Notes: generated from the letters alone by a model not told the origin. Positions 1 to 9,457 are shown, numbered from the stretch's first letter. The stretch is 64,000 bases of DNA from Rouxiella aceris (GCF_012933545.1 NZ_JAADJU010000004.1:186001-250000), one strand, 5' to 3'. Numbers and translations are program-made.

Positions 1-1314
1 CATGGGAATAAAAACGGCGGCATAAATAATGCTGATCGCGATGGCAATCACTACGCCTTTTAAAAACACCTTAATAGACGCGATGGGGCTATCGAGAGAG
101 GCAAAAAAGGAGCAGATCACCGCCGCCATCATCGGTGCCGTGGAGCCATCGTGCCAGCCGCTACCAATCCACAACAGGCAGCCAATCATGGTGGCGAAAA
201 ATGCAGTAAATGAGGACAGCAGGATCAGCCCCTCATCCGAATGTTTTTTGAGCAGCTTTATCTTGCCTGGCTTTTTCTCCTGGCTTAACAGGCTGACCCT
301 TTCTTTGACACCGAAATAGGATTCGGCAATATAAATAAAATTCTGTAAACGCTCCAGCAGCCCAATTAACAGTAACCCCTCTTCGGCGTTCATCTCGCCG
401 TTGGTGTAGCGGTTTTTAATCATCTCCTGGGTGGCGCGGATCTGCTGCTGTATTGGCAGCGCGTTGCCACTTTGCTCCGGGCTATTAAGCCACAGCAGAA
501 ACTGGCTGAAGGTCTCGGCAACAAAATCCGGAAAGGCTATCCCCTGCTCCGCCAGCAGGCTAAGACGTTTTTCGATGGCGGTCAGGGTCGGGATCAAATA
601 AGAGAGATGCTGGTATTGCGCCGATACCAGCCGTATCAGTTTACGTGCCGAATCCCCTTCAAACACGCAGTGGGTGATCAACGCCTCTACGCTGGTAGGA
701 TAGCCCGCCATCTGTAGCAGGATATGCTGCCTTTCTGGTGACAGCTCTTTGGGGGTCACGGTCAGCAATTCGCTACAAAGCTGTTTGGCACTCTCGTACC
801 AGTTACTGACGCTGTTCTCCAGTAAATTGCGCATCCGTACCGGGAAAACCAGCATATGGATCAGGCTGCTGCAAACAATGGCAACGGTGATCTCTTCTAC
901 GCGGGATATCACGGTATAACTGATCGCCAGCGGTGTGGTGACGTCAGCAAAGCCCATAATCGCCGCACTGTACCCCGCCAGCATAAAGACATAGCCTTTC
1001 GGGGTACGATCGTGCAACGACAGATAGAGGCAAAACGCCACCCACAGCGAAACGCAAAGGCTAAAAAGCAGCGGATGCGTCACGGTAACGGGATAAATCA
1101 TAAAGATAAAAATCCCGCCCAGTACGGTACCAAAAAAGCGATAGACTGCTTTTGACAGCGTAGAGGCAGAATAGAGCTGGGAAATGACATAAACAGACAC
1201 CATCGACCAGGCGGGTTTATCGAGGTTAAGCTTGAGCGCAATATATAATGCTAAAAATGCTGCCACACAGGTTTTAACAGAAAACAAAACAGCATTTTTG
1301 GTTAACCATTTCAT
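1..1314 (-). CDS. FUSC-family membrane transporter, AaeB-like (partial, 3' end outside window)
   Basis: The reverse strand reads open for 438 codons from an ATG at 1314 to the window edge, so the C-terminus is missing. The N-terminal ~150 residues are strongly hydrophobic with several membrane segments (for example around residues 7-30 and 55-130). A soluble, helical stretch of about 200 residues follows, and then a second hydrophobic block near residues 385-438. This is the layout of fusaric-acid-resistance/AaeB-type (FUSC) inner-membrane exporters, which usually work with a membrane-fusion protein to expel aromatic acids. No fusion-protein gene is visible on the upstream side; a partner could lie beyond the left edge. 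The substrate cannot be told. The next gene on this strand (GST) ends 176 bp upstream, so the gene probably has its own promoter. Confidence 0.8.
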   Translation of the reverse strand, partial: MKWLTKNAVLFSVKTCVAAFLALYIALKLNLDKPAWSMVSVYVISQLYSASTLSKAVYRFFGTVLGGIFIFMIYPVTVTHPLLFSLCVSLWVAFCLYLSLHDRTPKGYVFMLAGYSAAIMGFADVTTPLAISYTVISRVEEITVAIVCSSLIHMLVFPVRMRNLLENSVSNWYESAKQLCSELLTVTPKELSPERQHILLQMAGYPTSVEALITHCVFEGDSARKLIRLVSAQYQHLSYLIPTLTAIEKRLSLLAEQGIAFPDFVAETFSQFLLWLNSPEQSGNALPIQQQIRATQEMIKNRYTNGEMNAEEGLLLIGLLERLQNFIYIAESYFGVKERVSLLSQEKKPGKIKLLKKHSDEGLILLSSFTAFFATMIGCLLWIGSGWHDGSTAPMMAAVICSFFASLDSPIASIKVFLKGVVIAIAISIIYAAVFIPM

Positions 1315-1490
1315 AGTCAAATTAACGGCTCGCATTATTTTAAAACACTATTTTATACCTGAGAGACGGGACGCCGGCAGCTTAGTGTGTAACAAAAGCT
1401 ACTTAATGACAGATGAGAAGAATTAAAGGCGCCCTTCAGGGTTTCAGCCCCAGTCTACAGACACTGAGCAAAATTAGGCGGAGAAAGTAA

Positions 1491-2153
1491 TCAGGCCTTT
1501 CTCTGCAAGCGCTCTGCATCAACCATCGCCTTCCATTGCTGAACGGATGGTCTTGCCTGCATTCTGCTATACCACTCGCGCAACGCAGTGCACTCTGCCG
1601 GTACGGCAAGCTTCACTAATGCGGAAAAAATCATCCCACCGATTACTGCGATATCCGCCATTGAGAAAGCGTCACCGGCGATATAAGTCTGCGTTTGCAG
1701 AACGCGATTAAAATAATGCATTCCCCTGATTGCCTTATCGTGCATCCGGTTGCCCCATTCCGGATTCTGGTACAACTCAACCTCTGGTCCCAGCCCCGGT
1801 GTGGCATGATGGAAATACACGCTTACTGCATCGAGAAATTCAATTTCAGCACGCTTCGTCATCATATGAATGATGCCCTTCTCTGCCGGAGTTGTGCCGG
1901 TCAACGCGCCGGACGGATCCAGTGCATCCAGATACTGCGTGATGGCTGTACACTCCGCGATGAGCGTGCCGTCATCAAGCTCCAGGACAGGCAGCGTGCC
2001 TGAATAGTTGATGGCGAGAAATTCGTTTTTTTTATGCTCCCCCTTCCATAAGTTAATGGGGATAAACTCTGTCTTTAACAACCATCCTTTTTCGGCAAGG
2101 GCAATACGCACACGTGCAGGATATGGGCCGTCATACCAGTCATAGATTTTCAT
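1491..2153 (-). CDS. Glutathione S-transferase family protein
   Basis: The protein has 220 residues, the normal size of cytosolic GSTs. An N-terminal thioredoxin-like domain (about residues 1-80) carries the cis-proline loop SGTLPVLE (Pro55) and the E67-C68 pair that holds the glutathione gamma-glutamyl group. An all-helical C-terminal domain follows, with the typical late motif YIAGDAFSMADI. The ATG at 2153 starts the canonical MKIYDWYDGPYPARVRIAL strand, with AAGG about 11 bases upstream. A longer GTG start at 2204 would add 17 residues unlike GSTs and would begin next to a palindrome, so I did not choose it. The gene is divergent from a TetR regulator, a common arrangement for a repressor controlling a detoxification enzyme. 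The substrate is unknown. Confidence 0.85.
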   Translation of the reverse strand: MKIYDWYDGPYPARVRIALAEKGWLLKTEFIPINLWKGEHKKNEFLAINYSGTLPVLELDDGTLIAECTAITQYLDALDPSGALTGTTPAEKGIIHMMTKRAEIEFLDAVSVYFHHATPGLGPEVELYQNPEWGNRMHDKAIRGMHYFNRVLQTQTYIAGDAFSMADIAVIGGMIFSALVKLAVPAECTALREWYSRMQARPSVQQWKAMVDAERLQRKA

Positions 2154-2207
2154 CGGAGAAAACGCCTTAATGCCAGTGAATGTAAGTTGATAGGTCGTAG
2201 TCACAGC

Positions 2208-2280
2208 CTACCTGTCAGTTGGTAGTTTAAAGGTTAACCTGTTTTTGATGTATGTCAACCCCTGCCTGTCAGTTGGCAGG
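2208..2280. promoter_or_regulatory. Pair of related palindromes between GST and TetR genes (probable TetR operators)
   Basis: Two palindromes share the core CCTGTCAGTTGG. One is CTACC-TGTCAGTT-GGTAG at 2208-2225. The other is CCTGCC-TGTCAGTT-GGCAGG at 2261-2280. Their centres are 54 bp apart. A third small palindrome, AGGTTAACCT, lies between them at 2231-2240. TetR-family repressors commonly bind such 18-20 bp dyads in the divergent promoter they share with the gene they control. The repeat and its symmetry are seen directly; binding by the adjacent TetR protein is inferred. Confidence 0.65.
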
Positions 2281-2332
2281 TTGTGGCGACAGGCGTATAG
2301 TGATGACACGAACGTTTAAGAAAGAGGCGATG

Positions 2333-2899
2333 ATGAGCGTAAATGCACGGGAAGCGATATTGGCTGAGGCGAAGTGCGCGGCCCAGAAGCACGGGTATAA
2401 CGGGATAAACTTTCGCAATATTGCAGCGGAAATAGGCATCAAAAATGCCAGTATCTATTACCACTTTGCCAGCAAGGCAAGTCTTGGTGCGGCGGTGGCT
2501 AACCGATACTGGCAGGATACCGTTCAGTATCTTGAAACCATACGCAGTACGAGTGCCGATGCTGCCGAAGCCTTAACGCGTTATCCCACCATTTTCCGTA
2601 AGTCCCTTGAAGACGATAACAGACTATGTTTATCCAGTTTCATGGCCGCTGAATATGAAGACCTGCCTCTGGAAGTTAAGGTTGAGATACAGGCTTTTGT
2701 TGATGCCAATGTCGCATGGCTAAGCCACGTACTGAGTGAGAAAGGTACAGGCAGCTCTGAGGATTACAAAAAGCAGGCACTCGCTATTTATACTGCCGTT
2801 GCAGGCGCGCAACTGGTTGCACGTACCCGTCAGAACACTGAAATTTTTGACGAACTGATAGCGACTTATCAGCAGACAGGGCTGATCCCCATCAGCTAG
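2333..2899 (+). CDS. TetR/AcrR-family transcriptional regulator
   Basis: The protein has 188 residues. The N-terminal helix-turn-helix is clear (residues 26-48, FRNIAAEIGIKNASIYYHF), followed by the usual divergent ligand-binding domain. The second ATG of an ATGATG pair (2333) is chosen because AGAGG sits five bases upstream. The frame stays open back to 2252, but the extra residues run through the operator palindrome at 2261-2280 and look non-coding. It is divergent from the GST gene and probably represses it and itself through the two dyads. The inducer is unknown, with an electrophile or aromatic compound likely given the GST. Confidence 0.85.
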   Translation: MSVNAREAILAEAKCAAQKHGYNGINFRNIAAEIGIKNASIYYHFASKASLGAAVANRYWQDTVQYLETIRSTSADAAEALTRYPTIFRKSLEDDNRLCLSSFMAAEYEDLPLEVKVEIQAFVDANVAWLSHVLSEKGTGSSEDYKKQALAIYTAVAGAQLVARTRQNTEIFDELIATYQQTGLIPIS

Positions 2900-2947
2900 A
2901 GCGTTCACTGCCATGTCTGCTGAAAATAGAACGCCAGGTGTTCAGTG

Positions 2948-3262
2948 TCAGGCTGCCAGTTCTGGCATCTGATCCATAACGAACTTTAAAACCTTCTCTG
3001 CGTCCATTGATGCGTAAGCTAGACTTTCAATAATCGCAATTGCACGAGAGTCTCCGACAATCTCTCTAACCTCTGGGAGTTTGTACTGAATGTGCGGTGC
3101 AATGAGAAAACCGTCAAAGACGGGAGCTACACTGGCGAAATTATCCAGACCCACAGCGCTAATGATTAGTGGGTAACCCTTCTTTTCTGTGAGTGACTGC
3201 ATCTTTTGGGCCAGAGATTTTGCAGTATTCCCGAACAAACAACATATCAGAAGCTTTTTCAT
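2948..3262 (-). CDS. Orphan PTS EIIB component, lactose/cellobiose family
   Basis: The protein has 104 residues, the length of a free-standing EIIB of the lactose/cellobiose (ChbB-like) group. The ATG at 3262 has a strong GGAGG ribosome site eight bases upstream; the upstream extension to 3403 is not needed. Family landmarks are MKKLLICCLFGNT at the phosphocysteine loop (Cys7/Cys8), LIAPHIQYKLPEV in the middle and IIESLAYASMDAEKVL near the end. The active loop departs from the usual C-SAGMSTS: here Cys8 is followed by LFGNTAK. In the family, EIIB passes phosphate from EIIA to sugar bound by EIIC. No EIIA or EIIC gene is visible here, so it may serve a distant permease or be a leftover or regulatory subunit. 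Confidence 0.75.
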   Translation of the reverse strand: MKKLLICCLFGNTAKSLAQKMQSLTEKKGYPLIISAVGLDNFASVAPVFDGFLIAPHIQYKLPEVREIVGDSRAIAIIESLAYASMDAEKVLKFVMDQMPELAA

Positions 3263-3573
3263 GGTTTTTCCCTCCTGAGAACTGTGCGTAGAGTAATACT
3301 GGCTACGGTTATAAAATGAGCGCCATCTCTTATTTGCATGACAAATCAGGTAGAGTGGACTGCCCGGCTTCGGAAGGCTAAACCTTTCCTGCTGATCAAC
3401 CACCAGGGCTCATACAGATCTTCAGGGATATCAGCCATTGATATGCCCGCTCTCCACTCACTGCCGACGGTCGAACTTAAGGGGGGCGTACTACTTAAAA
3501 TCTCGTCATGGCTAATACAATCTAGCGACTGCCGTGCGAAGCAACATGACCGTACCAGCGGCATCAGGTCGGT
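3263..3573. other. Intergenic stretch without recognisable gene
   Basis: These 311 bp separate the EIIB start from the end of the CDF exporter gene. Short open frames occur on both strands (60-79 codons) but have no ribosome site and resemble no family I recognise. The part next to 3263 must hold the EIIB promoter. A decayed mobile-element end is possible but not shown. Confidence 0.4.
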
Positions 3574-4491
3574 TTAGGGGGGCGGGATATCGAGCGCCTG
3601 GTCGCTCATTGACGCGGGATCTTCCAGTGGTTCTACGTGAGTGGTGATATGGATAAAAGGCAGGGCTGTACGAATATCATTCTCTATGCGTTCAGCCCAG
3701 TCGTGGCCATATTGCACGGTCCACTGTCCAGGGACCAGGATGTGCATTGTCATAAACGAGCGCCCGCCCGCCTGACGTGTGCGCAGCGCATGGAAATCGA
3801 TCCCCTGCTCACGGTATCCCGCCAGTAATGTCTCGATTTTTTCGAGTTCTTTGGCGGGTAACGAGACGTCCATCAGACCTGCGGCCGAACGGCTCATAAG
3901 TTGATAACCGGTCCACACGATATTGGCCGCGACCAGCAATGCAACCACCGGATCGAGCCAGAACCAGCCTGTCAATGCAACCAGTCCGACACCCAAAATG
4001 ACACCGACCGACGTCCAGACATCGGTCAGCAGGTGATGTGCATCTGCCTCCAGGGTGATCGAATTGTGTTGCTTGCCCGCCCTTAACAAGACGCGTGCCG
4101 TCACTAGATTCAGCACCGAAGCGACCGCTGAAACCAGTAGCCCGACCCCAATCGCATCAATCGGTTGCGGCGTCAATATACGCTCAACTGCGCTATAGGC
4201 GATACTGGCAGCCGCCAGCAGGATCAGAAACCCCTCAAAAGCGCTCGAGAAATATTCGGCTTTGCCGTGGCCGTATGCATGGTTATCGTCGGCTGGAAGC
4301 GCAGCCAGGGTCAGCATCCACAGCGCCATCAGGGCACCCGCGAGGTTGACCACGGATTCAATGGCATCAGATAGCAAACCGACCGAGCCGGTCATTTTCC
4401 ACGCCACACCTTTGAGCCCGATGGTGGCAATAGCCGTGGCAATGGACAGCCAGGCGTAGCGCGTAAGCGACAACGCGTTGGTGTTAATCAT
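3574..4491 (-). CDS. Cation diffusion facilitator (CDF) family metal efflux protein
   Basis: The protein has 305 residues with six predicted membrane segments followed by a soluble C-terminal domain, the standard CDF plan. Metal-site signatures are visible: LLSDAIES in the second segment (Asp42), the cytoplasmic loop [10 protein letters not shown] (His71-Glu79) and AHHLLTD in the fifth segment (His153 and Asp157). CDF proteins export divalent metals (Zn, Fe, Co, Mn or Cd) from the cytoplasm in exchange for protons. The DAIES variant differs from the DxxxD of FieF, so I do not assign a metal or a gene name. The gene is monocistronic, with a long AT-rich upstream region; no metal-regulator site is obvious. 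Confidence 0.85.
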   Translation of the reverse strand: MINTNALSLTRYAWLSIATAIATIGLKGVAWKMTGSVGLLSDAIESVVNLAGALMALWMLTLAALPADDNHAYGHGKAEYFSSAFEGFLILLAAASIAYSAVERILTPQPIDAIGVGLLVSAVASVLNLVTARVLLRAGKQHNSITLEADAHHLLTDVWTSVGVILGVGLVALTGWFWLDPVVALLVAANIVWTGYQLMSRSAAGLMDVSLPAKELEKIETLLAGYREQGIDFHALRTRQAGGRSFMTMHILVPGQWTVQYGHDWAERIENDIRTALPFIHITTHVEPLEDPASMSDQALDIPPP

Positions 4492-4772
4492 TATTTGATG
4501 TCCTGTAACGGGGCTGCGAACTCACACTGTATGAGTAAAATAGAGACTAAGCTGGTCAATACTGGCTAAGGTTATTTTGCGCGCAGGGCAACAGCGCATT
4601 GAGTTGACAGTTTAGCCAGATAGGCAAGCGCATTGATGGCTTATGCTCACATTTATATCAACTATTTCAAATAACAACCGACGATGACTGTGGACTGGGA
4701 CGGGGGCAAGATAGGGCAGGAAAATAGCGATTGTTCCCGCTTTAGGGGCGCGATAATTTTATCAACGGTAGA
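4492..4772. other. Intergenic region upstream of the CDF gene
   Basis: Non-coding stretch between the CDF start and the terminator of the tRNA operon. It must hold the CDF promoter. I see no clear operator, repeat or small gene in it. Confidence 0.4.
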
Positions 4773-4797
4773 AATAAAAAAAACCACCCTAGGGTGG
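4773..4797 (-). terminator. Terminator of the uvrY-uvrC-pgsA-tRNA transcript
   Basis: The palindrome CCACCCTAGGGTGG (4784-4797) is followed, on the minus strand, by a run of U residues (A-tract 4776-4783 on the plus strand). It lies about 50 bp beyond the 3' end of tRNA-Leu, in the expected place. Confidence 0.8.
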
Positions 4798-4848
4798 CTA
4801 TAACGACATTACTACTTTATTGCTTTTGATTATTCTGTAATTTTCCCA

Positions 4849-4935
4849 TGGTACCCGGGACGAGACTTGAACTCGTACAGCGCGAACGCCGAGGGATTTT
4901 AAATCCCTTGTGTCTACCGATTCCACCACCCGGGC
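4849..4935 (-). tRNA. leuZ: tRNA-Leu (anticodon UAA)
   Basis: 87-nt class II tRNA with a long variable arm, encoded CCA end, T-arm GTTCAAGTC and the anticodon stem-loop AGGGATTTAAAATCCCT, giving anticodon TAA. It is the third tRNA after pgsA, as in E. coli (glyW-cysT-leuZ). Confidence 0.95.
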
Positions 4936-4946
4936 TCCGGGAAAAT

Positions 4947-5020
4947 TGGAGGCGCGTTCCGGAGTCGAACCGGACTAGGCGGATTTGCAATCCGCTACAT
5001 AACCGCTTTGTTAACGCGCC
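4947..5020 (-). tRNA. cysT: tRNA-Cys (anticodon GCA)
   Basis: 74-nt cloverleaf with GGCGCGT/ACGCGCC acceptor arms, encoded CCA, T-loop GGTTCGACTCC and anticodon loop TTTGCAAA (GCA). It lies between tRNA-Leu and tRNA-Gly in the same transcript. Confidence 0.95.
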
Positions 5021-5074
5021 ATAAATCTACTAATTTCTTACGGTTAGGCAGAAAAACCTTCTGCATAACGAATC

Positions 5075-5150
<76 letters not shown>

Positions 5151-5297
5151 ATTAATCAGAACCTGCTGATTTTTTTGATTATCTTCAGGCCGATTGCTCA
5201 CTGCCTTCCGATGCGTTGCATTCTACTTACCTGACGCGATGAGTCAATAAAATTATCAACCCATCGTGACTGACTGCCGTTTTTTGAAGCACTTCGA

Positions 5298-5846
5298 TCA
5301 AGGTTCCAGCAAATCATTGCGCGCCGCAAACAAATACTGAAACATCGACCAGAAAGTCAGTACGGCCGCAATGTACAGGGCAATCACCCCTACGCCAACC
5401 GCAATATCGTTGGGACGCCATAGCAAGGCAACCAACGACAGCATCTGCGCTGTGGTCTTCACTTTACCGATCCACGACACCGCCACGCTGCTGCGTTTGC
5501 CGATCTCGGCCATCCATTCTCTCAATGCCGAAATAATAATTTCTCGGGCGATCATGGTGGCGGCAGGCAGGGTTATCCACCAGGCGTGAAAATGTTCGGC
5601 CACCAGCACCAGCGCAATGGCCACCAATACCTTATCGGCTACCGGATCCAAAAAAGCGCCAAAGCGGGTAGTTTGTTTCCAACGGCGCGCCAGATAGCCA
5701 TCAAACCAGTCGGTAATGGCAGCGATAACAAAGATGCCGGCGCAGGCGACAGCGGCCCAGTCATACGGCAGATAAAAAGCCAGTACGAAAAAAGGGATCA
5801 TGGCCACGCGAAACAGGGTAAGGCACGTCGGTATATTAAATTGCAT
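5298..5846 (-). CDS. pgsA: CDP-diacylglycerol--glycerol-3-phosphate 3-phosphatidyltransferase
   Basis: Inner-membrane enzyme of 182 residues that makes phosphatidylglycerol phosphate from CDP-diacylglycerol and glycerol-3-phosphate, the committed step to phosphatidylglycerol and cardiolipin. The CDP-alcohol phosphotransferase signature D-G-x2-A-R-x8-G-x3-D-x3-D is complete: Asp49, Gly50, Ala53, Arg54, Gly63, Asp67 and Asp71. Four or so hydrophobic segments flank it. It follows uvrC by 57 bp and precedes the three tRNA genes, the conserved enterobacterial order. Length matches E. coli PgsA (182). Confidence 0.97.
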   Translation of the reverse strand: MQFNIPTCLTLFRVAMIPFFVLAFYLPYDWAAVACAGIFVIAAITDWFDGYLARRWKQTTRFGAFLDPVADKVLVAIALVLVAEHFHAWWITLPAATMIAREIIISALREWMAEIGKRSSVAVSWIGKVKTTAQMLSLVALLWRPNDIAVGVGVIALYIAAVLTFWSMFQYLFAARNDLLEP

Positions 5847-5903
5847 GGGCGTAGGTAACTATCTGTCCGATGTAGATATTATGAGTATGTTGCTACAATG
5901 GCC

Positions 5904-7739
5904 CTAGTGTTTCAACGCATTATGGATCTTTTCTGCCAATGCGTGTGAAATACCCGGCACTTTTGCAATTTCCTCTGCGCTGGCATTCAATAAAGGTTGA
6001 ATACCTCCCATATATTTCAGTAAAACCTGTCGCCTTTTTGGTCCAACGCCTTCGATCTCCTCCAATGCGCTGGTATTTTTCACCTTGGCGCGTTTCTGGC
6101 GGTGACCGGTGATGGCATGATTATGCGAATCATCACGGATATGTTGTATCACATGCAGCGCTGGCGAGTCAGAGGGCAACGCAATCCCCTCGCCTTCCGC
6201 CTTAAAGAATAGCGTTTCAAGGCCCGCTTTGCGATCGGCACCTTTGGCAATGCCAATCAATAACGGCTTGCTTTTATCCCAGGTAACATCCAGCCCCTTA
6301 AAAACATCCAGCGCCATACCCAGTTGCCCTTTACCGCCGTCGATAAAAATCACGTCGGGAATTTTCGACTCTTCTATCGCCTTGCCGTAACGTCGGTTCA
6401 ATACCTGAGTCATGGCCGCATAGTCATCTCCCGGCGTAATGCCGGCAATATTATAGCGACGATATTCGGCGCGTAACGGACCATTGGCATCAAAGACCAC
6501 GCAGGAAGCCACGGTCTGCTCCCCCATGGTATGGCTGATATCAAAACACTCCATGCGATTGATTTCGGCCAGATTAAGGGTCTTGGCCAACTCGGCCAGA
6601 CGCTGATGGATAGTCGAGCGCTCGGATAAGCGAGTGGTCAGCGCGGTAGTGGCATTAGTACGGGCCAGTTTTAGATAGCGGGCGCGATCGCCCCGTGGCT
6701 TGCTTTGAATATGCACTTTACGCCCGGCCATTTCGCTGAGCGACTCCGCCAGCAGATCTTTTTCGGGCAGGCTAAAGTCGAGCAGAATTTCGCCGGGTAA
6801 GGTCCGCGCCTGGCTGCCCTGCAAATAAAACTGTCCCACAAAGGTCTGCACCACCTCTGACAGCTCGGTTCCTCCCGGCACTTTCGGGTAGTAGCTACGA
6901 CTGCCCAGTACTTTCCCCTGGCGAATAAACAGCACGTGCAGACAGGCCATGCCCGACTCAAAAGCCACGCCGATAACATCGAGGTCTTCGCTGTTGCCGC
7001 TGACAAACTGTCGTTCGGTGACACGTCGCACGGCCTGGATCTGGTCGCGATAACGTCCAGCATCTTCAAAACGCAGGGTTTTGCTGGCCTGTTCCATGCG
7101 CTCAATCAGTTGAGTCAGCACCTGCTGATCCTTGCCTGCCAGGAACAGCCGCACAAACTCGACCTGCTGTTGATACTCCTCTTCGCTCACCAGCCCAGTG
7201 ACGCAAGGCCCAAGGCAGCGCCCAATCTGATATTGCAGGCAGGGGCGCGAACGGTTGCGATAGACACTGTTTTCGCACTGGCGAATAGGAAACAGCTTTT
7301 GCAATAGCGCCAGCGTCTCTCTGACCGCATAAGAGTTGGGGAAAGGCCCAAAATACTCACCTTTGGCATGCTTGGCACCACGGTGAATAGTCAGACGGGC
7401 ATGGGTATCGGCACTGAGGAAAATCAGCGGGTAGGATTTATCATCACGCAATAACACGTTATAGCGCGGCTGATAAAGCTTGATGTAGTTATGTTCAAGC
7501 AGTAAGGCTTCTGTCTCGGTATGGGTTACCGTAACATCAATCTGCTCGATATTCTTGACCAGGGTCTCCGTCTTGCGGCTTGACACCTGGGTACGAAAAT
7601 AACTGGAAAGCCGTTTTTTAAGATCTTTGGCTTTACCGACATAAATCACCGTCCCGCTTGCATCATACATTCTGTAGACGCCGGGTTGGCTGGTGACCGT
7701 TTTTAAAAAGGCCTGGGGATCAAAACGCTCATTACTCAC
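5904..7739 (-). CDS. uvrC: Excinuclease ABC subunit C
   Basis: UvrC (611 residues) makes both incisions around DNA lesions in nucleotide excision repair, with UvrB bound to the damage. The N-terminal GIY-YIG nuclease is visible (residues ~18-40: GVYRM...[13 protein letters not shown]). It is followed by the cysteine cluster region [14 protein letters not shown], a UVR motif near residues 205-240 that binds UvrB, an RNase H-like second nuclease, and two helix-hairpin-helix motifs at the end ([19 protein letters not shown]). The GTG at 7739 is chosen because it begins [14 protein letters not shown], matching the E. coli start; an ATG at 7772 would add 11 unrelated residues. The GTG overlaps the end of uvrY by 8 bp, which implies translational coupling. 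Confidence 0.97.
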   Translation of the reverse strand: MSNERFDPQAFLKTVTSQPGVYRMYDASGTVIYVGKAKDLKKRLSSYFRTQVSSRKTETLVKNIEQIDVTVTHTETEALLLEHNYIKLYQPRYNVLLRDDKSYPLIFLSADTHARLTIHRGAKHAKGEYFGPFPNSYAVRETLALLQKLFPIRQCENSVYRNRSRPCLQYQIGRCLGPCVTGLVSEEEYQQQVEFVRLFLAGKDQQVLTQLIERMEQASKTLRFEDAGRYRDQIQAVRRVTERQFVSGNSEDLDVIGVAFESGMACLHVLFIRQGKVLGSRSYYPKVPGGTELSEVVQTFVGQFYLQGSQARTLPGEILLDFSLPEKDLLAESLSEMAGRKVHIQSKPRGDRARYLKLARTNATTALTTRLSERSTIHQRLAELAKTLNLAEINRMECFDISHTMGEQTVASCVVFDANGPLRAEYRRYNIAGITPGDDYAAMTQVLNRRYGKAIEESKIPDVIFIDGGKGQLGMALDVFKGLDVTWDKSKPLLIGIAKGADRKAGLETLFFKAEGEGIALPSDSPALHVIQHIRDDSHNHAITGHRQKRAKVKNTSALEEIEGVGPKRRQVLLKYMGGIQPLLNASAEEIAKVPGISHALAEKIHNALKH

Positions 7740-8388
7740 TGCCAGACAACGTCTCCGAGTTGAAAAGACCATGGCGAATTGCCAGATGCGTTAATTCTAC
7801 ATCACCACTGATATTTAGTTTACTAAACATTCTATAGCGATAGCTGTTAACCGTCTTCGGGCTCAGATTGAGCTGTTCTGAGATTTCATTAACCTTTTGC
7901 CCTTTGGTGATCATCAGCATGATTTGCAGCTCACGTTCAGACAAACTGTCAAACGGGGTGTCTGACTGCGGTTCAAGCTGACTAAGTGCCATCTGCTGGG
8001 CAATATCAGAAGCAATATATCGCTGACCAGATGAAACCAGGCGGATTGCATTCACCACTTCCTGTGGCGCTGCACCCTTGCTGAGGTATCCCGATGCTCC
8101 TGCCTGCATCACCTTGGCAGGTAACGGATTTTCCGTATAAATCGTCAGCATGATAATCTTGATGTCAGGACAGAAACGCACAATTTTCTTGGTCGCTTCC
8201 AACCCGCCGATACCCGGCATATTCATATCCATCAAGACAATATCGACATGGTTGCTGCGACACCATTTTACGGCATCTTCACCGCACTGGACTTCGTCAA
8301 CAACTTTAATGCCTTTGATATCCTCAAGAATGCGTCGAATCCCTGCGCGCACCAGTTCGTGGTCATCTACAAGAAGAACGCTAATCAA
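7732..8388 (-). CDS. uvrY: Response regulator UvrY (GacA/SirA family)
   Basis: The protein has 218 residues. The receiver domain has the acidic pocket Asp8/Asp9 and phospho-acceptor Asp54 (VLMDMNMPG). The C-terminal LuxR-type helix-turn-helix reads [36 protein letters not shown] in parts. It is the partner of sensor kinase BarA and in enterobacteria turns on the CsrB/CsrC small RNAs that titrate CsrA. It heads the operon with uvrC and pgsA. A 775-bp AT-rich region upstream probably carries its promoter. Confidence 0.95.
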   Translation of the reverse strand: MISVLLVDDHELVRAGIRRILEDIKGIKVVDEVQCGEDAVKWCRSNHVDIVLMDMNMPGIGGLEATKKIVRFCPDIKIIMLTIYTENPLPAKVMQAGASGYLSKGAAPQEVVNAIRLVSSGQRYIASDIAQQMALSQLEPQSDTPFDSLSERELQIMLMITKGQKVNEISEQLNLSPKTVNSYRYRMFSKLNISGDVELTHLAIRHGLFNSETLSGSE

Positions 8389-9163
8389 AGAGAATTCTCC
8401 AAAAGTAAGGGCGTCACACGGTCGTATTTTTCATTATCTTGCTAAGTGAGTTGCAATTTTTTGCAAAAAGACACAGAACAATACATAAGCAAAAAAGAGT
8501 AAGCAGCATCAGGTCAAACGTCTGGCAGCTAAAACCCGAAACTAACAAACATGACTGCGGAGATAAAAAACAAAAACTAAACTTTATTAAATACACTGGT
8601 ACATTTTACTGCATCCAGTGGAAATTAACCAAGCTTTGATTGTAAAAACCTTCGCCAGAAAAATGTAAAACTTAAATTCCACGAAGGCAAGTGAAGTCAA
8701 TCAATCAGATAGTAAAATCCTATAAAAATCATAAAATAGCGCCTATACTTAAGAAAAAAAAGCCTTGTCAATTAAGAAAAGTCCGGCTTTCCACCAGCAG
8801 GTTATATTAGCGAACAAAATAACAGCAGTAGCTTGTGAGGATATATCGCTGATTTCAGCTAAGATTATTTAATTACTTAGCGTTAACCTTAAAATATTTA
8901 ATATGAAAAAAATTCAGACGCATATTGAAGCATTCTCATTCTTAAAGATATGTTTAGTATTCTTTACGCATCTGCTTATTTTTCTTTCTTTTTTTAAGGT
9001 TTTAGCGGCATTCCCCCTCTCCGCTACTACGCCCCGCTCCCAGCAACAATGAGGAGTGTGCTAGTATGACGCCACTTTTTCGGCAGCCTGGCCAGTATAG
9101 GCTGCAAAGTCATGAACATGTTACCTGACAGCCCCGCCGTCTGTCGGTTTTTAAGGAGATAAA
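8389..9163. other. Long AT-rich intergenic region between uvrY and yecF
   Basis: This 775-bp divergent region is markedly AT-rich. It must hold promoters for uvrY (leftward) and yecF (rightward). Short frames occur on both strands but none has a convincing ribosome site. I see no tRNA or clear hairpin terminator. A small RNA or horizontally acquired spacer is possible but not supported. Confidence 0.4.
8903..9052 (+). CDS. Possible small hydrophobic protein (49 aa), doubtful
   Basis: An ATG-started frame encodes a basic N-terminus (MKKIQTH), one hydrophobic stretch of about 20 residues (residues 14-35) and a short polar tail, the form of a small single-span membrane protein or a signal peptide. 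No good Shine-Dalgarno precedes it (TTTAAT just before the ATG), and the surrounding DNA is AT-rich, where such frames arise by chance. I recognise no family. It is recorded because small membrane proteins are often missed. Confidence 0.15.
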   Translation: MKKIQTHIEAFSFLKICLVFFTHLLIFLSFFKVLAAFPLSATTPRSQQQ

Positions 9164-9388
9164 ATGAGCGCATGTGATTTTACCACCCAGGCTAATGTTG
9201 AAACCCTGGCTATCGAGGTGGCTTGCCTCAAGGCTACCTTGACACTGATGCTTAAAGCTATCGGCCAGGCTGATGCGGGTAAGGTAGTTCTGAATCTGGA
9301 AAAATTTATTAGCCAGATCGAAGATCCTCAGCAGGCTGAAGTGTTTAATGCCACCCTGCAACAAATCAAGTTTGGCTACCGCCAGTAA
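9164..9388 (+). CDS. yecF: DUF2594 family protein YecF
   Basis: The protein has 74 residues and resembles E. coli YecF (DUF2594) in size, sequence (IEVACLKATLTLMLKAIGQADAGKV) and position divergent from uvrY. AAGGAG lies five bases before the ATG. It is a small soluble helical protein of unknown function. A rho-independent terminator follows directly, so it is a monocistronic unit. Confidence 0.9.
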   Translation: MSACDFTTQANVETLAIEVACLKATLTLMLKAIGQADAGKVVLNLEKFISQIEDPQQAEVFNATLQQIKFGYRQ

Positions 9389-9427
9389 GTTCACAGGCGC
9401 GGGGCTGCCTCGCGCAGACTTGATGTA

Positions 9428-9457
9428 AAAGAGAGCCACCGCGGTTCTCTTTTTTTT
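9428..9457 (+). terminator. Terminator of yecF
   Basis: The stem AAAGAGAGCC / GGTTCTCTTT, with one G-U pair and a five-base loop, is followed by a run of T about 40 bp after the yecF stop. Confidence 0.8.

Noticed and set aside
3338-3577. Short frames on both strands between EIIB and CDF genes, possibly a transposase remnant
   Set aside because: No transposase motif, no inverted repeats and no ribosome site could be recognised; left as plain intergenic DNA.
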